Below are positions 53,987-62,045 of a stretch of 64,000 bases of DNA, in pieces. The notes beneath the pieces were generated by a model. The model made no database searches, was not told where the DNA came from, and saw only the letters and a list, made by a program, of their open reading frames with translations. Source of the stretch: Smithella sp. (GTDB lineage Bacteria; Desulfobacterota; Syntrophia; Syntrophales; Smithellaceae); the NCBI GenBank assembly GCA_018056685.1, contig JAGPFC010000006.1, positions 1 through 64,000 of the forward strand. The letters are read 5' to 3'. Numbering within the stretch: the stretch's first letter is position 1; each line of letters starts with the position of its first letter. A program made the translations under genes and the position numbers.

Positions 53987-54975
53987 TGCTTTATCTTCAC
54001 GGCATGGGACACTTTCATCCGGAAAATGTTCTTTCCAACCAATTTCTGGAAGAGTTGAATATCGGTACGTCCAACGACTGGATCATGGAACGGGTCGGCA
54101 TTCAGAACCGCCGCACGGTTCTGCCGCTGGACTATATCCGGGAAACAAAAAACGTCAATCCGCTGAAATCTTTTTCCCTCCGGCTCTACACCAATGCGCA
54201 GATGTCGGCCAAAGCGGCACGGATGGCGCTGGATCGGGCCGGTTTAAAACCGGAAGACATCGGCCTGGTGATTTCCGGATCTTCTTCGCCGGATAACATT
54301 ACACCGGCGGAAGCGGGCGCGGTTGCCGCGGAACTGGGAATCGAAGTACCTTGCTTTGATTTGAATTCAGCCTGTTCCACCTTCGGCATGCAGGTAAATT
54401 TTATCATGCGGATGCGACCGGAAGAAATGCCGACCTACGTTCTACTGGTCGGGGCGGAATCCACGACCAAAGTCATTAACTATACCGATCGCAATTCAGC
54501 AGTCCTTTTCGGCGACGGCGCTCATGCCGCCGTAGTCTCGGCAACCATTCCCGCGCGCGCTGTTTTTGTCAGCGGCGGTTATAACGCCCGTCCTTCGGGA
54601 TGGACAAAAGTCGGCGTGACCGGAGGCTGGGTGTTCAGTCAGGACGGCAACGCCGTTCAGGGTTTTGCGATAAGAACGACGACGGAATGTTTGAAAACGC
54701 TTCAGGATGAATATGAGGCGCAGGCAAAGCGTTTTATCTTCATCGCCCATCAGGCCAATTACATGATGCTGAAAACCGTCTGCGAGCGCAGAAGCATCAA
54801 GCCGGAAAATCACTGGTTCAATGTGGATCAGTTCGGCAATGTCGGTTGTTGCGGTGCTCCCGCGGTTTTGAGCATGAACTGGGATAACATTGAACCGGGA
54901 GACAACATCGCCATGGTGATTGTCGGAGCCGGACTGGCCTGGGCTTACGCGATGCTGAAAGTAGAGGAGAAATAA
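53986..54975 (+). CDS. 3-oxoacyl-ACP synthase III (KAS III-like)
   Basis: A 329-residue condensing enzyme of the FabH class, with the Cys-His-Asn triad: Cys130 in NSACSTFGMQ, His255 in IAHQANYMML and Asn285 in DQFGNVGCCG. FabH normally starts fatty acid chains by condensing acyl-CoA with malonyl-ACP. This protein is diverged from housekeeping FabH (MERVGIQNRRTVL in place of the usual RTGIxxR, and a Gly-Cys-Cys-Gly after the Asn). It overlaps the dehydrogenase stop by one base, and its own stop overlaps the ketoreductase start. Confidence 0.9.
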   Translation: MLYLHGMGHFHPENVLSNQFLEELNIGTSNDWIMERVGIQNRRTVLPLDYIRETKNVNPLKSFSLRLYTNAQMSAKAARMALDRAGLKPEDIGLVISGSSSPDNITPAEAGAVAAELGIEVPCFDLNSACSTFGMQVNFIMRMRPEEMPTYVLLVGAESTTKVINYTDRNSAVLFGDGAHAAVVSATIPARAVFVSGGYNARPSGWTKVGVTGGWVFSQDGNAVQGFAIRTTTECLKTLQDEYEAQAKRFIFIAHQANYMMLKTVCERRSIKPENHWFNVDQFGNVGCCGAPAVLSMNWDNIEPGDNIAMVIVGAGLAWAYAMLKVEEK

Positions 54976-55703
54976 TGATTGAAAAACCTGTTGCATTGGT
55001 TACCGGCGCTGCCAAAGGAATAGGAGCGGCGTGTTGCCGCGCACTGACCGAGGAAGGATTCCATATCGGCATCCATTACAATAAAAGTGCCGCAAGCGCT
55101 CAAAAGTTACTGGATGAAATTAAAGAAGGATTTTTAATTCAGGCTGATCTGTCCAATATCGAACAAGTTGACGCTATGATCGGTAGGATTAAGGATACCA
55201 CAGGACGTGTCGACGTGCTCGTCAACAACGCCGGCCATTCCATCAATGCGGATATCATTTCCATGAAGGTGGAACAGTTTGACGAACAACGGGCTCTGAC
55301 GCGAGGCGTGTGGTACCTAACCAAGAGAATTTTGCGTCAATTCATGTTCCGGAGTTCAGCCGGCCGTATCATTAATATTTCCAGTGTTGTCGGTCACACC
55401 GGTAATGCCGGCCAGATTCCCTATACCATGGAGAAAGCGGCGTTGGATGCCTTTACCAGATCGCTGGCGCGGGAACTCAAAGGAAGAAACATTTTGGTGA
55501 ATTCCGTTGCTCCCGGTTTTATCGATACGGAGATGACTAAAGAATTACCGGAAGAAATAAAGAACAAAGCCGTGGAAGAAATTCTTCTGGGACGTGTCGG
55601 CCGGCCGGAGGAAATCGCCGAAGTGGTCGCTTTTCTGGCTGCGAGGGGAAGTTACATCAACGGTTCGGTCATTCATGTGAACGGAGGTCTCTATGGAGGC
55701 TGA
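54975..55703 (+). CDS. 3-oxoacyl-ACP reductase (FabG-like SDR)
   Basis: A 242-residue ketoreductase. The NADP-binding TGAAKGIGAAC (residues 10-20), VNNAGHSINADIIS, NISSVVGHTGN with the catalytic Ser, YTMEKAALD (YxxxK) and the C-terminal SYINGSVIHVNGGLYGG are typical. It reduces the 3-oxoacyl-ACP made by the condensing enzymes. Start overlaps the KAS III stop by one base, and the dehydratase gene overlaps its end by 11 bases. Confidence 0.9.
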   Translation: MIEKPVALVTGAAKGIGAACCRALTEEGFHIGIHYNKSAASAQKLLDEIKEGFLIQADLSNIEQVDAMIGRIKDTTGRVDVLVNNAGHSINADIISMKVEQFDEQRALTRGVWYLTKRILRQFMFRSSAGRIINISSVVGHTGNAGQIPYTMEKAALDAFTRSLARELKGRNILVNSVAPGFIDTEMTKELPEEIKNKAVEEILLGRVGRPEEIAEVVAFLAARGSYINGSVIHVNGGLYGG

Positions 55704-56163
55704 TGCCGCGCTGAAGCAGGAGGTGCTGTCTCTTGTTCCCCAGAAGGAGCCTTTCCGTTTTATCGATGAGATCATCCGTCTCGATGATGAACAGATCGTC
55801 GGGGCTTATCGTTTTCGGGAAGACGAATATTTTTATCGCGGCCATTTTCCCGGCAATCCCATTACGCCGGGCGTTATTCTGATTGAAACGATGGCCCAGG
55901 TCGGTGTCGTGGCCTTCGGAATTTATCTTCTGTCACGTCAGAAAAACATGCGGCCCCGTGACATGAAATTGCCGATCAGTCTGTTTTCTCTGGCGGATGC
56001 TGTAGAGTTCAAGCAAATGGTGAGGCCAGGCGAGAGAGTCATCATCAAGGCGAAAAAAATTTACTTTCGTAAAGTGACCATAAAGGCCAGTGTTTCCATG
56101 GAAAAGGAAAACGGCGAAATCATTTGCAGCGGGGAATTATCGGGAGTGGGGGTGGATCAATGA
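55693..56163 (+). CDS. 3-hydroxyacyl-ACP dehydratase (FabZ/FabA-like hotdog)
   Basis: A 156-residue hotdog protein. VPQKEPFRFIDEI starts the fold, RGHFPGNPITPGVILIETMA holds catalytic His51 and Glu65, and the rest is a FabZ-like beta sheet. It removes water from 3-hydroxyacyl-ACP to give the 2-enoyl form. The Met start at 55693 overlaps the ketoreductase end by 11 bases, and the TGA overlaps the KAS II start by 4 (ATGA). Confidence 0.9.
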   Translation: MEADAALKQEVLSLVPQKEPFRFIDEIIRLDDEQIVGAYRFREDEYFYRGHFPGNPITPGVILIETMAQVGVVAFGIYLLSRQKNMRPRDMKLPISLFSLADAVEFKQMVRPGERVIIKAKKIYFRKVTIKASVSMEKENGEIICSGELSGVGVDQ

Positions 56164-57440
56164 AAAAAAGAATTGTCATTACCGGAATGGGAGTGGTGGC
56201 GCCCAACGCGCACGGTCTGGATGATTACGAAAAAGCGCTCAGAGGCGGTGCGTCGGGCATTCGTTTTATTCCGCAACTGAAAGATTTAAATTTCGGTTGT
56301 CAGATTGGCGGCGTTCCCCAAAATTTTGATGAAATCAGATCGCGATATTTTAATGAGGAAAAACTTTTATCTATCAACGAAAACATCGGCTATGCCTCCG
56401 TTGCGGCGATTGACGCCTGGAGAGACGCAGGATTCAGTCTAAAAAGCGACGATGATGATCATGTGGATTGGGACACCGGTGTCATTGCCGGTTCCGGCAT
56501 CGGCGGTATGGACACGATCGCCAACACCATCGTTCCTCTGATCAATGACGGCAAGGTGAAGAGACTGGGCAGCAGCGTCGTCGAACAGGTGATGAGCAGC
56601 GGCACCAGCGCCCGTATTTCCGGCCTGCTCGCCGTCGGCAATCAGGTAACTTCGAATTCTTCGGCCTGTTCCACCGGCAATGAAGCCATCATCGACGCCA
56701 TGTGGAGAATCAGGACCGGTCTGGCCAAACGCATGGTGGCTGGCGGCTCCGAAGGGGCATCTCCTTATATCTGGGGAGGATTCGACGCCATGCGCGTTCT
56801 GTGCCGCAAGTTTAACGATAATCCGGCCGCCGGCTCGCGACCGCTCAGTGCCACAGCAGCAGGATTTGTGCCCGGTTCCGGCGGCGGCATGCTGGTTCTG
56901 GAAGAACTGGAAACAGCCCAGGCCAGAGGCGCCCGGATCTACGCGGAAATACTGGGCGGCTATGTCAATTGCGGTGGCCAAAGAATGGGAGGTTCCATGA
57001 CGGCGCCCAATCCCGAAGGCGTGAAAAGATGTGTCCGAGGCGCGGTGACGGATGCAGGCATTGATCCTGCTGACGTGGATGCCATCAACGGACACCTGAC
57101 GGCAACCTATGCCGATCCTTATGAAGTGAAAAACTGGGCGGAAGCCCTGGAACGAACGCCGGAAAGGTTTCCTTATATTCAGTCCACGAAATCGCTGGTC
57201 GGCCATTGTCTGGGGGCCGCGGGCGCCGTGGAATGCGTGGCGGTTGTCCTCGAACTTTACAAGGGATTCCTGCATCCTTCCATGAACAGTGAGGATGTTC
57301 ATCCCGATATCGAAAAATTTGCGTCCAAAATTCCGCAGACATGCATGGAATTGCCTGAATTGAAAATTATCGCCAAGGCCGGTTTCGGTTTCGGTGATGT
57401 CAACAGCTGTCTCATATTCAAAAAATGGGAAGGAAAATAA
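56160..57440 (+). CDS. 3-oxoacyl-ACP synthase II-like (FabF-type), divergent clade
   Basis: A 426-residue KAS II-fold condensing enzyme with the intact Cys-His-His set: Cys170 in NSSACSTGNEAI, His312 in NGHLTATYADPYE (housekeeping enzymes usually read HGTST), and His349 after Lys344 in STKSLVGHCLGAAGAVE. The core is otherwise typical (GSGIGGMDTI, AGFVPGSGGGMLVLEE). The altered HGTST motif and long N-terminal stretch set it apart from primary fatty acid synthesis and suggest a specialised chain. Its start overlaps the dehydratase stop. Confidence 0.9.
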   Translation: MKKRIVITGMGVVAPNAHGLDDYEKALRGGASGIRFIPQLKDLNFGCQIGGVPQNFDEIRSRYFNEEKLLSINENIGYASVAAIDAWRDAGFSLKSDDDDHVDWDTGVIAGSGIGGMDTIANTIVPLINDGKVKRLGSSVVEQVMSSGTSARISGLLAVGNQVTSNSSACSTGNEAIIDAMWRIRTGLAKRMVAGGSEGASPYIWGGFDAMRVLCRKFNDNPAAGSRPLSATAAGFVPGSGGGMLVLEELETAQARGARIYAEILGGYVNCGGQRMGGSMTAPNPEGVKRCVRGAVTDAGIDPADVDAINGHLTATYADPYEVKNWAEALERTPERFPYIQSTKSLVGHCLGAAGAVECVAVVLELYKGFLHPSMNSEDVHPDIEKFASKIPQTCMELPELKIIAKAGFGFGDVNSCLIFKKWEGK

Positions 57441-57464
57441 TCAAAATAAAGGAGAAATAAATTT

Positions 57465-57716
57465 ATGGATGTTACAAAAATTTTTGAAGAGATGATTAAC
57501 ATTTTAAGGCCGTACGCCAAAAACCAGGAGCTTCTGGCAACAGCGACAATGGATACGCACATTTTGAACGACCTGAAAGTCAATTCCGCGCGCCTCGTGG
57601 ACGTCATCATTAAATGCGAAGACGTTTACGGAATCAGCGTGGATGATGACGAGGCGGATAAAATCCGTACCATCGGCGATGCCGTGAAAATCATCAAGCA
57701 AAAACTGGGATTGTAA
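57465..57716 (+). CDS. Acyl carrier protein, atypical attachment motif
   Basis: An 83-residue acidic helical protein with an AAGGAGAAATAAA leader. HILNDLKVNSARLVDVIIKC carries the expected phosphopantetheine Ser (Ser41), but the usual DSL motif is replaced by NSA. The C-terminal VDDDEADKIRTIGDAVKII is standard ACP helix III. It should carry the growing chain for the surrounding enzymes and be activated by the transferase encoded two genes downstream. The stop overlaps the acyltransferase start. Confidence 0.85.
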   Translation: MDVTKIFEEMINILRPYAKNQELLATATMDTHILNDLKVNSARLVDVIIKCEDVYGISVDDDEADKIRTIGDAVKIIKQKLGL

Positions 57717-58540
57717 TGACTCGAAAGTCCCGAATGCTTTTGCATTTGCAAAACTTTACAGGCAGAGTCGCGATCTTGATTATCGCGCCGCTGTACTTTC
57801 TTGCCTCTAAAATATTCTTTTACCGTGTAAGAAACTTGAAGGACATCCGCCGTCGCTGTGCTGCTGAATTTGCCAAACACAAGGGAGGCTGGCTGATCTG
57901 CTCAAACCATCTGACCATGATTGACTCATTTATATTAAGCTACGCCATGTTCAGTCTCGGCCGGCACATCACCCATTACGGGAAACTGCCCTGGAATCTG
58001 CCTGAGAGAAATAATTACAAACACAATATTTTTCTGGCGGTGTTGTGCTACCTGTCCAAGTGTATTCCCATTCATCGCGGCGGCTCCCGTGATGCGATGA
58101 AAGAATCCATGGATAAATGCATCTACCTGCTGAAGCATGGCGGAACCATCATGATCTTTCCGGAAGGCAAACGTTCGCGCACCGGGAGGGTGGATCAGGA
58201 AGGATTCTCTTACGGTGTGGGACGATTCATTAAACATCTCGAAGACTGCAAAGTGATGTGCATTTATCTTCGGGGAGACAAACAGGACAATTACAGTGTC
58301 ATTCCCGCCTGGGGTGAAAAATTTTCGGTACACATGGAAGTTTTTCAACCGCAACCCGCGGAGGGAAGTGAACTTCGGGTTCAGCGGGAATATGCCAGGC
58401 AGATCATTGAACGGCTGGCACAAATGGAGGAAGCTTATTTTGCCCTGCGTCGGAAACGATGTGGTGGATTTGAAGGAACCGGCGAACTCGGGAAAAAGCA
58501 GGAATTCGCGCTTTCTAAAAAAAATCCTCACAGATGCTGA
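57716..58540 (+). CDS. Lysophospholipid-type acyltransferase (PlsC family)
   Basis: A 274-residue acyltransferase. CSNHLTMIDSFIL gives HX4D, IHRGGSRDAMKES supplies motif II, and FPEGKRSRTGRVDQEGF is the phosphate-binding EGxRS motif. An N-terminal hydrophobic stretch (about 17-34) suggests membrane association. It would move the finished acyl chain from ACP to a lysolipid or other hydroxyl acceptor. Its 3' end overlaps the phosphopantetheinyl transferase gene by about 100 bases in another frame, an unusually long overlap. Confidence 0.9.
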   Translation: MTRKSRMLLHLQNFTGRVAILIIAPLYFLASKIFFYRVRNLKDIRRRCAAEFAKHKGGWLICSNHLTMIDSFILSYAMFSLGRHITHYGKLPWNLPERNNYKHNIFLAVLCYLSKCIPIHRGGSRDAMKESMDKCIYLLKHGGTIMIFPEGKRSRTGRVDQEGFSYGVGRFIKHLEDCKVMCIYLRGDKQDNYSVIPAWGEKFSVHMEVFQPQPAEGSELRVQREYARQIIERLAQMEEAYFALRRKRCGGFEGTGELGKKQEFALSKKNPHRC

Positions 58541-59084
58541 AATTGAAGATGTGAAAAACGCGGACAATCCCGATCTGGCGCTTTGGTCACTCTGGGCCTG
58601 CAAGGAAACCGCGTATAAAGTCATAAAAAAAATATCTTCGGATATCGCCTTTATCCCACGACGATGGCAGACGGTATTTGACAATGCTCCGTTGGATGAT
58701 GTGGAAGGAAACGTTATTATTCCCGGACAAAGAACTGTTTATATTCGTCTTTTTACCAATGCCGGCTATGTGCATTGCACAGGATCTGATGAGCGATCGG
58801 CGCTGGATAAATTAACATGGGATGTTGAGAAGCTGCCGCATGCCAAAACTGATCCCTCAATTTTTACGCGCCAGCGTCTTACGGACAGATTAACAAAACT
58901 TCTTTCTTTGAAGTTTCATCAAATAGAAATTCAACGAACAAGGAAAAACGGAGAGCTTTCACCGCCTCAGGTCTATTGCTCAGGAGACAAAACAGATGTG
59001 GATATCAGCCTCAGTCACGACGGTCGCTTCGTTGCTTATGTAGTGAGCCAAGCTGAAAAGAACAAAATGACGTTTGAAGCGTAA
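58440..59084 (+). CDS. 4'-phosphopantetheinyl transferase
   Basis: A 214-residue Sfp/AcpS-superfamily enzyme that activates ACP with the CoA-derived arm. VGNDVVDLKEP near the N-terminus and WACKETAYKVI (the WxxKExxxK metal/CoA motif) are clear, and LSHDGRFVAYVVSQ closes the fold. The start is TTG 58440, chosen because GGAGG lies 9 bases upstream; it lies inside the acyltransferase gene. A longer frame from 58296 is a read-through of the neighbour. A private transferase supports the view that the ACP needs dedicated activation. Confidence 0.88.
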   Translation: MPCVGNDVVDLKEPANSGKSRNSRFLKKILTDAEIEDVKNADNPDLALWSLWACKETAYKVIKKISSDIAFIPRRWQTVFDNAPLDDVEGNVIIPGQRTVYIRLFTNAGYVHCTGSDERSALDKLTWDVEKLPHAKTDPSIFTRQRLTDRLTKLLSLKFHQIEIQRTRKNGELSPPQVYCSGDKTDVDISLSHDGRFVAYVVSQAEKNKMTFEA

Positions 59085-59124
59085 GGCGTAGAGAGAATTT
59101 CTGAACTATAGTGAAGAGTTATTC

Positions 59125-59186
59125 GAACTATCCAACCCCGATATATCGGGATTGAAAACTCTCCCAGGAGCGAAGCTGCGAGGGAT
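59125..59186 (+). repeat. Intergenic structured repeat, module 2, copy D
   Basis: GAACTATCCAACCCCGATAT, then ATCGGGATTG, then CTCCCAGG around AGCGAAGC and TGCGAGGGAT. It matches 2266-2331 (minus strand) in order and hairpin design, with paired changes in the second stem. It lies between the phosphopantetheinyl transferase and PilZ genes. Confidence 0.6.
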
Positions 59187-59320
59187 CAGAGAGTCTCACT
59201 AAAAAAGCCTTGTTTTTTTTAAGGTCGCTTGCGATAATCATCAAAAGAGAACTATAGGTTTGAATGTTGTGGGACGAAGGTTGAAATGATTATTCTTGAT
59301 TTCAGCACGAGGAATCCGTC

Positions 59321-59683
59321 ATGATGAACGAAAAAAGGAAAGCGAAGCGGTTGCAGGAAGAGAGCGAAATTACCGTCACCATCATTGCCTGTAGTAAAAA
59401 GTTTCCCAAGGAAAAGGTAATCTATAACAGCAGTAAAGATATATCCGAGACCGGCGCGCGAATTCATTCCAATATTTTTTTACCCATTGATACGCTGCTG
59501 AGAATAGATTTTAAATTAAAGAATCTTCAACAAATGATCACCGCCATGGGAAAGGTCAAATGGATCAAAATCATTTGTGAGGACGAAGCCTATGACGCTG
59601 GCGTAGAGTTCGTCAATACGCCCCAGGAAGCCATCAAAAAGTTGTCCGACTATGTATCATGGAAAATGAGTCTTCAGACTTAA
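59321..59683 (+). CDS. PilZ domain protein
   Basis: A 120-residue single-domain c-di-GMP receptor candidate. RKAKRLQE carries the RxxxR motif near the N-terminus and DISETGARIHSN carries the (D/N)xSxxG motif, both needed for c-di-GMP binding. The remaining beta-barrel strands are standard. With the HD-GYP protein at the window's end, it indicates c-di-GMP signalling. It has no obvious operon partner; AGGA lies upstream of two consecutive ATG codons. Confidence 0.88.
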   Translation: MMNEKRKAKRLQEESEITVTIIACSKKFPKEKVIYNSSKDISETGARIHSNIFLPIDTLLRIDFKLKNLQQMITAMGKVKWIKIICEDEAYDAGVEFVNTPQEAIKKLSDYVSWKMSLQT

Positions 59684-59785
59684 CTTCCAATATTCGGAAA
59701 TTTTCTGTTTTTTTCTTCGTTGTTGTGACACTTGTCCTGTGATATGAATATTTTCAGAATACAATCCATATCAGGGTAATATGTT

Positions 59786-61165
59786 ATGAAGATCGCTGTT
59801 TTAAACGGTTCGCCGAAAGGTGAGGTCAGCGTCACCATGCAGTATGTTCATTTTCTGGAGCAGAGATTTCCGGAAGCTGAATTTAATTTTTTTGACGTGG
59901 CGCTGAAAATCAGAAAACTGGAAAAAGATGACAAAGCCTTTCAGGAAGTTATAGACGGTATTGCGGCGGCGGACGCGGTGCTCTGGGCTTTCCCGCTTTA
60001 TTTTCTGGTGGTTTGCTCTCAGTACAAAAGATTCATCGAGTTGATTTTTGAAAAAAATGCGGTCTCGGTTTTTCGAGGCAAACCGGCTGCCTCTCTGTCA
60101 ACCTCCATCAATTTTTTTGACTATACCGCCCATAACTACATCAATGCTGTTTGCGACGACCTGGATATGAATTATTTCGGAGCCTATTCAGCGGAAATGA
60201 ATGATCTGTTGAAAACCGGTGAGCGTCGGCGGCTGAAGAAATTCGGTGAATTATTTTTCAAGGCGATCAAAGACAAAACGCCGGCGATCAGAAACAATAA
60301 GCCACTTTCCGCGCCGGAAGTTGTTTTTGAAGCCGAAGCGATTCAGCCGGTGAATCCCGGAGACAAAAAGGTTTTGATTGTGGCCGATGATCTCACTGAA
60401 AATGCCAATCTTCAGAAAATGGTGGAGAGATTGCGGAACACGTTTTCTCCCGCTGCCGAACTGGCGCTGCTCAAGGATGTGGATATCAAAGGCGGATGCC
60501 TGGGCTGTTGTGAGTGCGGTTTCGATAATCAGTGTGTCTATGACGGTAAAGACGGATTCCGGGATTTTTTCAATTCAAAAATTAAAACGGCTGATATTTT
60601 GTTTCTTGCGGGAGCCATACACGACCGTTATCTATCGGCGTTATGGAAATGTTTTTTTGATCGAAGTTTTTTCAACGGTCACACGCCTTTTCTGAAGGGC
60701 AAGCAAATCGGATTTGTCATTTCCGGCCCTTTCAGAGACCTTCATAACTTACGCGAAATATTTGACGCGACCACGCAATTTCAGTTAGCCGGGTTTAACG
60801 GTTTTGTCAGTGATGATATGGGAAGCAGTGCTCAAATCAATGCGGCCCTGCAAACCATGGCAACCAGTGCGGTTGATCAAGGCACGCTCGGCTATATTCA
60901 GCCGCCGACATTCTATCAGGTTGCCGGCACCAAATTATTTCGCGATGCCATTTACGGCAGGTTGCGCCCGGTCTTTCAGGCGGATCACCGCTACTACAAA
61001 GAACACGGGATGTATAATTTCCCCCAGACATATTATAAATGGCGGATGATCAACGGCATTCTGGTCATGCTCACGAAAATCCCGGCATTTCGCCGTGAGT
61101 TTTTCAAGAGAATCAAAAAAGAAATGATAAAGCCAACGGCCAGCGCCCTGAAGAGAACAGAGTAA
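59786..61165 (+). CDS. Tandem flavodoxin-like NAD(P)H-dependent FMN oxidoreductase
   Basis: A 459-residue protein with two flavodoxin-like domains. The first starts with KIAVLNGSPKGEVSVTMQYV (FMN phosphate loop) and has AVLWAFPLYFLVV. The second starts near residue 194 with KKVLIVADDLTENANLQ and holds the Cys-rich GGCLGCCECGFDNQCVYDGK, as in iron-sulfur flavoprotein-type FMN reductases, followed by DILFLAGAIHDRY. A C-terminal helical region of about 90 residues follows. Fusion of two such units in one chain is uncommon. It precedes an HSD10-like SDR by 48 bp. Physiological partner unknown. Confidence 0.8.
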   Translation: MKIAVLNGSPKGEVSVTMQYVHFLEQRFPEAEFNFFDVALKIRKLEKDDKAFQEVIDGIAAADAVLWAFPLYFLVVCSQYKRFIELIFEKNAVSVFRGKPAASLSTSINFFDYTAHNYINAVCDDLDMNYFGAYSAEMNDLLKTGERRRLKKFGELFFKAIKDKTPAIRNNKPLSAPEVVFEAEAIQPVNPGDKKVLIVADDLTENANLQKMVERLRNTFSPAAELALLKDVDIKGGCLGCCECGFDNQCVYDGKDGFRDFFNSKIKTADILFLAGAIHDRYLSALWKCFFDRSFFNGHTPFLKGKQIGFVISGPFRDLHNLREIFDATTQFQLAGFNGFVSDDMGSSAQINAALQTMATSAVDQGTLGYIQPPTFYQVAGTKLFRDAIYGRLRPVFQADHRYYKEHGMYNFPQTYYKWRMINGILVMLTKIPAFRREFFKRIKKEMIKPTASALKRTE

Positions 61166-61213
61166 AGGTCATCCTGTTTATCGTATTTTTTATACAACAA
61201 GGAGAAGAGAAAA

Positions 61214-61981
61214 ATGAATATTCAAGAAGTGGTGGCGCTGGTTACCGGTGGCGCGTCGGGATTGGGTGAGTCCAGTGTTCTGGAACTGGTTAAAAAAAGA
61301 GCAAAAGCTGTTATCGTGGATGTTGATGTCGAAAAGGGAGAAAAACTGGCGGCCAAAATCGGCGCCAATGCGATATTTGTCAAAACAGACATTACCCGTG
61401 AAGAGGATGTCCGGCAGGCCATCCGGAAAGCGATCGATACTTTCGGAAAGATCAACACGGCAATCAACTGCGCGGGGGTGGTCAATCCTGGGAAGCTCAT
61501 CGGCAGAAAAGGTCCTTTGACGCTGGAGGCTTTCAATAAAGTTTTGCAGATTAATCTCGTGGGAACCCTGAATGTTATCAGACTGGCCGTTGAGCAGATG
61601 ATGAATAACCCTCCGGAAGAAGAAGGGGAAAGGGGCGTTATTATTAACTCCGCTTCGATTGCCGCATTTGAAGGACAGGTTGGCCAGGTGGCATACAGCG
61701 CATCGAAAGCCGGCATTGTCGGCATGACTCTGCCCATCGCAAGAGAAATTTCCGATTATGGAATCAGGATCGTTACCATCGCGCCGGGAATTTTTGATAC
61801 GCCCATGATGGCCGGTTTGCCGGTAACGGTCAAGGAGGATATGGCCAAGACCGTTCCTTTTCCACGGCGTTTGGGACACCCCGCAGAATTTGCCCAAATG
61901 GCCTTGCACATCATGGAAAATAAAATGCTGAACGGTTGCTGTATTCGATTGGATGGCGCTTTAAGAATGTCGGCAAAATAA
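61214..61981 (+). CDS. 3-hydroxyacyl-CoA dehydrogenase type II (HSD10-like SDR), second copy
   Basis: A 255-residue SDR, paralogous to 44400-45167 throughout: VTGGASGLGESSVLELVKK, INCAGVVNPGKLIGRKGPLT, NSASIAAFEGQVGQVAYSAS (with YxxxK), FPRRLGHPAEFAQMALHIM, and the ending RLDGALRMSAK. Probably oxidises 3-hydroxyacyl-CoA with NAD. AAGGAG precedes ATG 61214. Its neighbour is a flavoprotein instead of a racemase and thiolase, so it may serve a different substrate. Confidence 0.88.
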   Translation: MNIQEVVALVTGGASGLGESSVLELVKKRAKAVIVDVDVEKGEKLAAKIGANAIFVKTDITREEDVRQAIRKAIDTFGKINTAINCAGVVNPGKLIGRKGPLTLEAFNKVLQINLVGTLNVIRLAVEQMMNNPPEEEGERGVIINSASIAAFEGQVGQVAYSASKAGIVGMTLPIAREISDYGIRIVTIAPGIFDTPMMAGLPVTVKEDMAKTVPFPRRLGHPAEFAQMALHIMENKMLNGCCIRLDGALRMSAK

Positions 61982-62045
61982 GTCTGAACGGATGAGGATG
62001 TTGGTCAGAACCTAAATTAAATTTTATTCTTCAACAGCAAAATTC

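Noticed and set aside
58296..58439. Longer N-terminus for the phosphopantetheinyl transferase
   Set aside because: These codons overlap the acyltransferase's conserved part in another frame and lie before the conserved GNDVVDL start; TTG 58440 has a proper ribosome-binding site.
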